The notes under the pieces: generated by a model | Told to the model about the DNA's origin: nothing | The model's input: only the letters and a program-made list of their open reading frames with translations | Database searches by the model: none | Source: Hormiphora californensis | Lineage: Eukaryota; Ctenophora; Tentaculata; Cydippida; Pleurobrachiidae | Reading direction: 5' to 3' | Length of the DNA: 64,000 nucleotides | NCBI GenBank assembly: GCA_020137815.1 | Contig: CM035350.1 | Coordinates: 2,532,828-2,596,827 of the forward strand | Translations under genes and position numbers: made by a program | In this document: piece after piece, positions 59,435 to 64,000 of the stretch | Position numbering within the stretch: position 1 is the first letter of the stretch | Layout of the letters: each line of letters opens with the position of its first letter

Positions 59435-60990
59435 CCGTTCATGGTGGTAGAACCGTGTATTCGTGGCCGCTTAGTTTAACTGCCCTATCCGCCATCTCGT
59501 TGCCCATTTCGCCAGCATGCCCAGCCAAGGAGGGTTGTATTGGACTCACCCAGTTTGTTGAGGAGCCGTGCTGTCTCTGATGCCAGACCCAGTGCCCCGA
59601 ATTTCAGAAATCTAAAAAAATATTTTTCTAAGCCTTCAGCTAGGCTGCAAGATTCTATTCGCTAGGCTGCAAATTTAGTACGTCCGCATCGTAGAAGTTG
59701 GGCTAATAGAGAAAAAGTGCCATTTTCGGGGCAAAATCATCGTGCAGCCCAGAATGGGAAAATTTCCTCAAAATTTTCTGCAGCCGGGCTGCAAGAATCT
59801 CGACACCGAAATACATATGTATTTCACACTCTAATGAGGGGGATGGATATGTGACACCATTCTGGGACGCCCTGTTAGAACATTGGCCTGACAGGGGACG
59901 CCTAATTAGCAAAATCATCGTGCAGCCCAGAATGGGAAAATTTCCTCGAAATTTTCTGCAGCCGGGCTGCAAGAATCTCGACACCGAAATACATATGTAT
60001 TCCATACTCTAATGAGGGGGATGGATATGTGACACCATTCTGGGACGCCTTATTAGCACTGTTAGCCAATACGGGATATTAAACACATGTGATTCGGGGA
60101 AGCTTATATTTCATATTTTCTGCAGCCCGGGCTGCAATATCAGTCGAGGTTATTTTATTTAGGCTGCAACAAATCAGTCAGGCTGCAAATATTTGCTCAA
60201 AAAATTACACGGGTTTGCAATATCGGGGCACTGGGATGCCAGATTTGTTTTCATGATGTCATTGGTGAGTGACACCAGGGCAGACTGGCTGTCAGTGAGG
60301 ATTGTCACTAACCTGCCGGAGAGCCGATCATTTACTGAGAAAGCAAGCTCCTCGGCGGCCTTCAAAATTGCACAGGAGCTCGGCCTAATAGATTGAATTA
60401 TCAGAAGCAGAGCTTCAGGGATCCAGTAGTGTACAAGGATGGGTAACAGTCGAATATCACCCAGGCGCATCCTGTTCCTATACCCTGCCCTTTGTGGCCT
60501 GCGGGTGAAGCGCGATCCATCTGTGTATACTATGACGTCGTTTGTCCAAATTGTGTAATTTTCTCTGAGTGGGACCACGGTGTAGTTCTTGGTAAAGTTC
60601 GCCTCATACTGGTTTACCATTTCTGTTGCCGCCAGAGGGATCAGTCGCTGTTTGCCCATTTCGGCTCTTCTTTTACAGGTTACGCTGAGGGGAGTGACCG
60701 AGGTCATCTGGAGGCTCAGGTGTGTTGGTGCCTTCTGCTCTGCGCCTAACATCAGCCGGGCACTGTGAGCTTCCGAGAGTTTTGTCTGCCCATGTTGAAG
60801 AGGCATATAGAGCTTTAGGCTTGATGACCAGTCGGTGAAATGACTTAATCATTCCTGCAGAGAGGCCTCCTTCCTATCAGTCGTAGGTTGTGTGTCAGAC
60901 TCCGGCAAGAGTTTTGAACCTGGACGAGATGTTGCGTCCAGCTTGTGTGCTCATTGAGAGTAACACCGAATGTTTTTGACTCTTTCGAGC
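59435..60990 (-). mobile_element. Decayed LINE: reverse-transcriptase thumb and RNase H
   Basis: On the minus strand the order is a thumb-like stretch (about 60990–60840, KTFGVTLNEHTSWTQHL) with stops, then an open RNase H region at 60806–60174 (VIVYTDGSRF, ILKAAEELAFSVND, TILTDSQSALVSL), then the end of RNase H at about 59590–59440 (GHAGEMGNEMADRAVKLSG). The D-E-D-(H/D) residues of RNase H are visible across the pieces. RNase H suggests an I/Jockey/R1-like lineage. The domain is split by about 590 bp of GGCTGCAA-rich repeats (59600–60190), and the middle around 60400–60500 is degenerate. Dead copy. Confidence 0.75.
59731..60048 (+). repeat. 178-bp tandem duplication with GGCTGCAA words
   Basis: A block starting GCAAAATCATCGTGCAGCCC at 59731 recurs at 59909 with few changes. 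The surrounding 59636–60190 carries GGCTGCAA about ten times. Confidence 0.85.
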
Positions 60991-61008
60991 GGGGGCCAGT
61001 TTTATTCT

Positions 61009-61135
61009 CGTGATGTCACCAGTGAGTGACATCAGGGCAGATTGGCTGTCGCCTGCCGGAAAGGATGATCACTGACCTGCCAGTTAGTCTATCGTTTGTT
61101 GAGACAACTAGCTCTTCGGCGGCTTGAATTTTAGA
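61009..61135 (-). mobile_element. Second RNase H fragment
   Basis: Similar to the 60250–60375 segment of the neighbouring LINE (GTGAGTGACATCAGGGCAGA, TTCGGCGGC), but with stops and indels. A short relic of a related copy. Confidence 0.6.
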
Positions 61136-61837
61136 GAATACACCTTTGTAGTGCGGTGTTTCAACAGATGGCCCAGCTTTGCAGTAACTGAACGGACACC
61201 AAACGGGGTTTTGAGTTGATCATGGGAAGATTTCCGTGCAATGCAGCTGCAGATGAATGTGCAGGTGTGCAGTTGGGAGTTGTGAGTAGAGTTGAAGTTG
61301 ACATGAACTGTAAAATGTGAGTGTGAGTTAGAGATGTGTCATTTGGTTAATTGAGATTTAATTAAGAAGATTAATAAATTACTGCATTACATTACATCGA
61401 CCAACAAATGTATGTGTGAATACACAGAATTCCGAAAAATTCCGAAAAATTAACCTTCTTCCTTGAAATTCATTGTACAAAACATACATCCGAGAACAGG
61501 ATGCCACGACTTTTTAGCAAACGGAGTTCGTCGAGAAAGGGTAGTTCAAGTAGAAGAGGGGTTTTGTTCAGTTCACAGTGCATAACGAACTTGTCTCCTA
61601 AGCCCTAGCTGCTGGGCAGCGATTATTCGATCTTCGAGGAGATCTCATCCAAGGGGGCTACTTGGATCTTGAAGTTTGGGCATGTGAGTGCCAGAGGACG
61701 AATTAGGGCGTAAATTGGGGGCTAAGCGACTGCTAAAGCCAGGTTTAAGAAAATCAACACGAAACTAAACAATAAATCAATTCATCCTCGGATCAATTCA
61801 TCCTCGGATCCTCAAGTTCTTCGCATTCCTCTCTTCC
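61136..61837. other. Region between LINE fragments
   Basis: No gene recognised. Probably LINE 3' or flanking DNA. Confidence 0.4.
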
Positions 61838-62614
61838 TCAGGTCACCAGTTCAGTATTTGTTAGACTAGTGATAGCGATCTTCCTCCGATTTCCTCTTAA
61901 TGCAATAAGGCATGATCTCAGGAGGGAGAAACGTAGCCTCGTCCTCAGGTGCGCCATAACCTCACTGTACGGTTCTCCGGTTCTTGTGGAGATTCGGTGT
62001 GAGAGAGTCTTTAGCACCTTTTCGAACTCAATGGCTATCCCACCTGCTGTATTCATAACCAGCGGAGAGAAGGCACCCCCTTCAACTTCTCGTACACGTT
62101 TTCCGTACGACTGCTTCTTGCTAGCCTCGTTTCTTCGGTAGAGTTGGTCGAGGGGCGTGTCGATATAGGAGGGCGAATTGGCATGGAAAATTCGCACATC
62201 CATATGAGCCAGCTGCATTTTTCGCCACATGTCAAGTGCGACCACATCCATCCTTGCATCAGGGGCTGTGTTTGCCGACGGGTGAAAGTGTATGCCGTCC
62301 GGACAAGGGAGAAGTAGCTTCTCTGTTTCCACACCTTTGAGGCCCGCATACGAGCATATCTCCGCCATTAGGTCCCTGATGTTGTCGTGACGGAGGATGG
62401 AATAACCCCCGGTTGAACAGGACAAGGTATGGTCCGCATTGTTTGGCTTTCCACATACGCATGTCGCGCCCAAATCTTTGACCTCAAACCCGTATCGCAG
62501 TGCCACTGAGTCGACGAATCCCAATTGATTCAGTTCGAAGCCCAGGTGAGGGTAGGGTGTTGCCGTGAGCCATACAGATGCTCCGGCCTCTCCAGCGAGC
62601 TCTAAACATCTCAC
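61838..62614 (-). mobile_element. LINE polyprotein C-terminal domain, intact 258-codon frame
   Basis: Contains LGFELNQLGFVDSVALRYGF, a Cys/His cluster CVCGKPNNADHTLSCSTGGY, RHDNIRDLMAEICSYAG, APDARMDVVALDMW, HMDVRIFHANSPSYID, GAFSPLVMNTAGG and LRTRLRFSLLRSCLIALRG. Same domain as 25104–25697 but longer and diverged. The Cys/His cluster may bind zinc; the DVVALD...HMDVRIF acidic pattern may be a nuclease (inference). Upstream reverse transcriptase is absent. Confidence 0.72.
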
Positions 62615-62888
62615 TAGCTTTGGGCATGTGATTCTAAAGGTTTAAGACGACAAAATCGAGCTACACATAAAAATTTAAATTTTTCAACTTTTTTCGAGTT
62701 CAAGATTTTGAAGATTTTATTTAAAAAAAGTTATGCGCGCCCAAAAATGCAGTGGAGTTTTGTTAATTTTCGCGCGCTACATTCTAAGTGTTGAGATGCG
62801 TCGTTTGAAGCTGAGTGCGTGAGCTTGATTTGAATTTCAAAATAAATTTTTTTTGACATTTTCGTTCTTTAAACTAAAGACTTTAACA

Positions 62889-64000
62889 ATGTTTGGTGGG
62901 TTCGCTTCCTCAAAGCTTAAAACGAACCTTCGTTTATGCATAAACCGGTTAAAACTACTCCAGAAGAAGAAAAGTAAGTTATAACTTGCTTTCAGCTCCC
63001 TGAACCCATTTCAGACTGCTAAATTTCCCTTTTTATCAGCTGAATTGAACGTAAAAGCCAGGAAAGAGATCGCAGAATACCTCGCACAGAATAAAGATGA
63101 CCGGGCAAGAATAAAAGTAGAGCACATTATCAGAGATGATTATCTCGTCGAGGCCATGGAATGTTTGGAGTTATATTGTGATCTTCTGCTGGCCAGGATA
63201 GGACTCATCGAAACACAGAAGTAGGTCACTAAAACTGTAGAAATGCATTTGACAAAGTCAAGTTGCTATCATATCAATTCACAGGTTCTGTGATGAATCC
63301 CTCGCAACTCCAGTATGTACAATTATCTGGATCGCACCTCGAATGCAAAATGATATTGCAGAGTTTAAAGCGGTAAGTAGAAAAAAAGACCATGATTTAC
63401 ATTTTCTTGCTACTTTTTATTTAGGGTGTTTTATCAACCGATTCTCTTCCAGATTTCAGACCAGTTGTCCCACAAGTTCGGCAAAGATTTCGCCCAGCAA
63501 GCAAGAAACAACACCAATGGAGCTGTCGACCCGAGAGTAAGTTAACCAGGAGAAAATATTCAACTAACCCATTCCTAATTTTACACACCCCTCTTTCCCA
63601 GATCAAGAACAAGATCACAATGCAGCAACCCAGTCCGGTATTAGTTGAACAATACCTGATCGAAATTGCCAACGCACACAACCTTCACTTTGAACCAAAA
63701 CAGGAGTATCTTATGGGCGAGGATTACCTGGGATCATCATCTGGAAATAATGGTGGTGGTGGTGGTGGAGGTGGGGGTGATTTACCGGCCCCTCCGGCTG
63801 GGTTCTCTAACTTTGGGGATCTCCTAGGTGGACCCCCCTCAATGAACCCACCACCCCTGGTACAGTATATAACATCATATTATCTCACATGGCACCTCAC
63901 AAACACACTCACAGGCGGCCCGACCACCAGAATATGAAGTGTCCTGTGATTCTGGACCCGGTCCCTCCTCCCAGTCGTCCTGCCAGTCACCCTGTACTGC
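62889..64000 (+). CDS. IST1: IST1 homologue (ESCRT-III-associated), truncated by the window end
   Basis: Exons 62889–62973, 63040–63220, 63285–63372, 63453–63536, 63602–63859 and 63915 onward join in frame. IST1 binds CHMP1 and VPS4 and works in membrane scission during cytokinesis and endosomal sorting. Conserved N-terminal domain: MFGGFASSKLKTNLRLCINR, RKEIAEYLAQNKDDRARIKV, IIRDDYLVEAMECLELYCDL, FGKDFAQQARNNTNGAVDPR and LVEQYLIEIANAH. Then a Gly run and a Pro-rich linker. C-terminal MIM motifs would lie beyond the window. Start is the first ATG, directly at the family N-terminus. Confidence 0.95.

Overview
The window is animal nuclear DNA. Genes are split by short GT–AG introns (about 50–500 nt). 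It encodes metazoan-type families (a PRDM SET/zinc-finger protein, a rhodopsin-class GPCR, p38-like MAP kinases, CISD, IST1) and is full of fold-back transposons. A sponge or a similar early-branching invertebrate fits best, but this is inferred from gene style and repeat load, not proven. No rRNA, tRNA, CRISPR or prokaryotic operon signal was seen.

Layout. 1–7.2 kb: LINE remnant, then a multi-exon gene with an RNase-H-fold transposase-like protein whose exon+intron unit is triplicated. 8.2–10.6 kb: CSL-like site cluster, palindrome with telomere-like arms, orphan LINE ORF1, and a FAHD1 gene with two reading-frame breaks. 10.7–24.0 kb: two tandem paralogous p38/ERK-like kinases (A and B) with matching exon phases and a shared C-terminal extension; their introns and the gap between them hold nested fold-back elements. 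25–33 kb: LINE remnant, AT-rich half elements, CRE-like sites, and a PRDM-like gene preceded by a 22-copy minisatellite whose unit resembles a 3' splice site. 33–41 kb: nested fold-backs, NHP2 (minus), and a 1,391-bp TTAA-flanked palindrome next to the NHP2 promoter. 41–54 kb: DDX24/MAK5 helicase (minus, about 13 exons) with a GPCR gene inside one intron on the opposite strand and two large fold-backs in others. 54–57 kb: three tandem RPS13 copies, one lacking the intron. 57.7–59.2 kb: CISD (mitoNEET family). 59.4–62.6 kb: LINE pieces. 62.9 kb to the end: IST1 (ESCRT-III), cut by the window edge.

Together: NHP2, DDX24 and RPS13 are ribosome-biogenesis or ribosomal genes lying near one another on the minus strand. 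The two kinases look like a local duplication. Three themes stand out: (1) fold-back elements capped by poly-G/poly-C with perfect 8-bp target duplications; (2) repeated tandem duplication of exon–intron boundaries in four places; (3) single-base frame breaks in otherwise well-conserved genes, which may be assembly errors. Exon boundaries were read by eye from frame continuity and splice signals and need transcript support.
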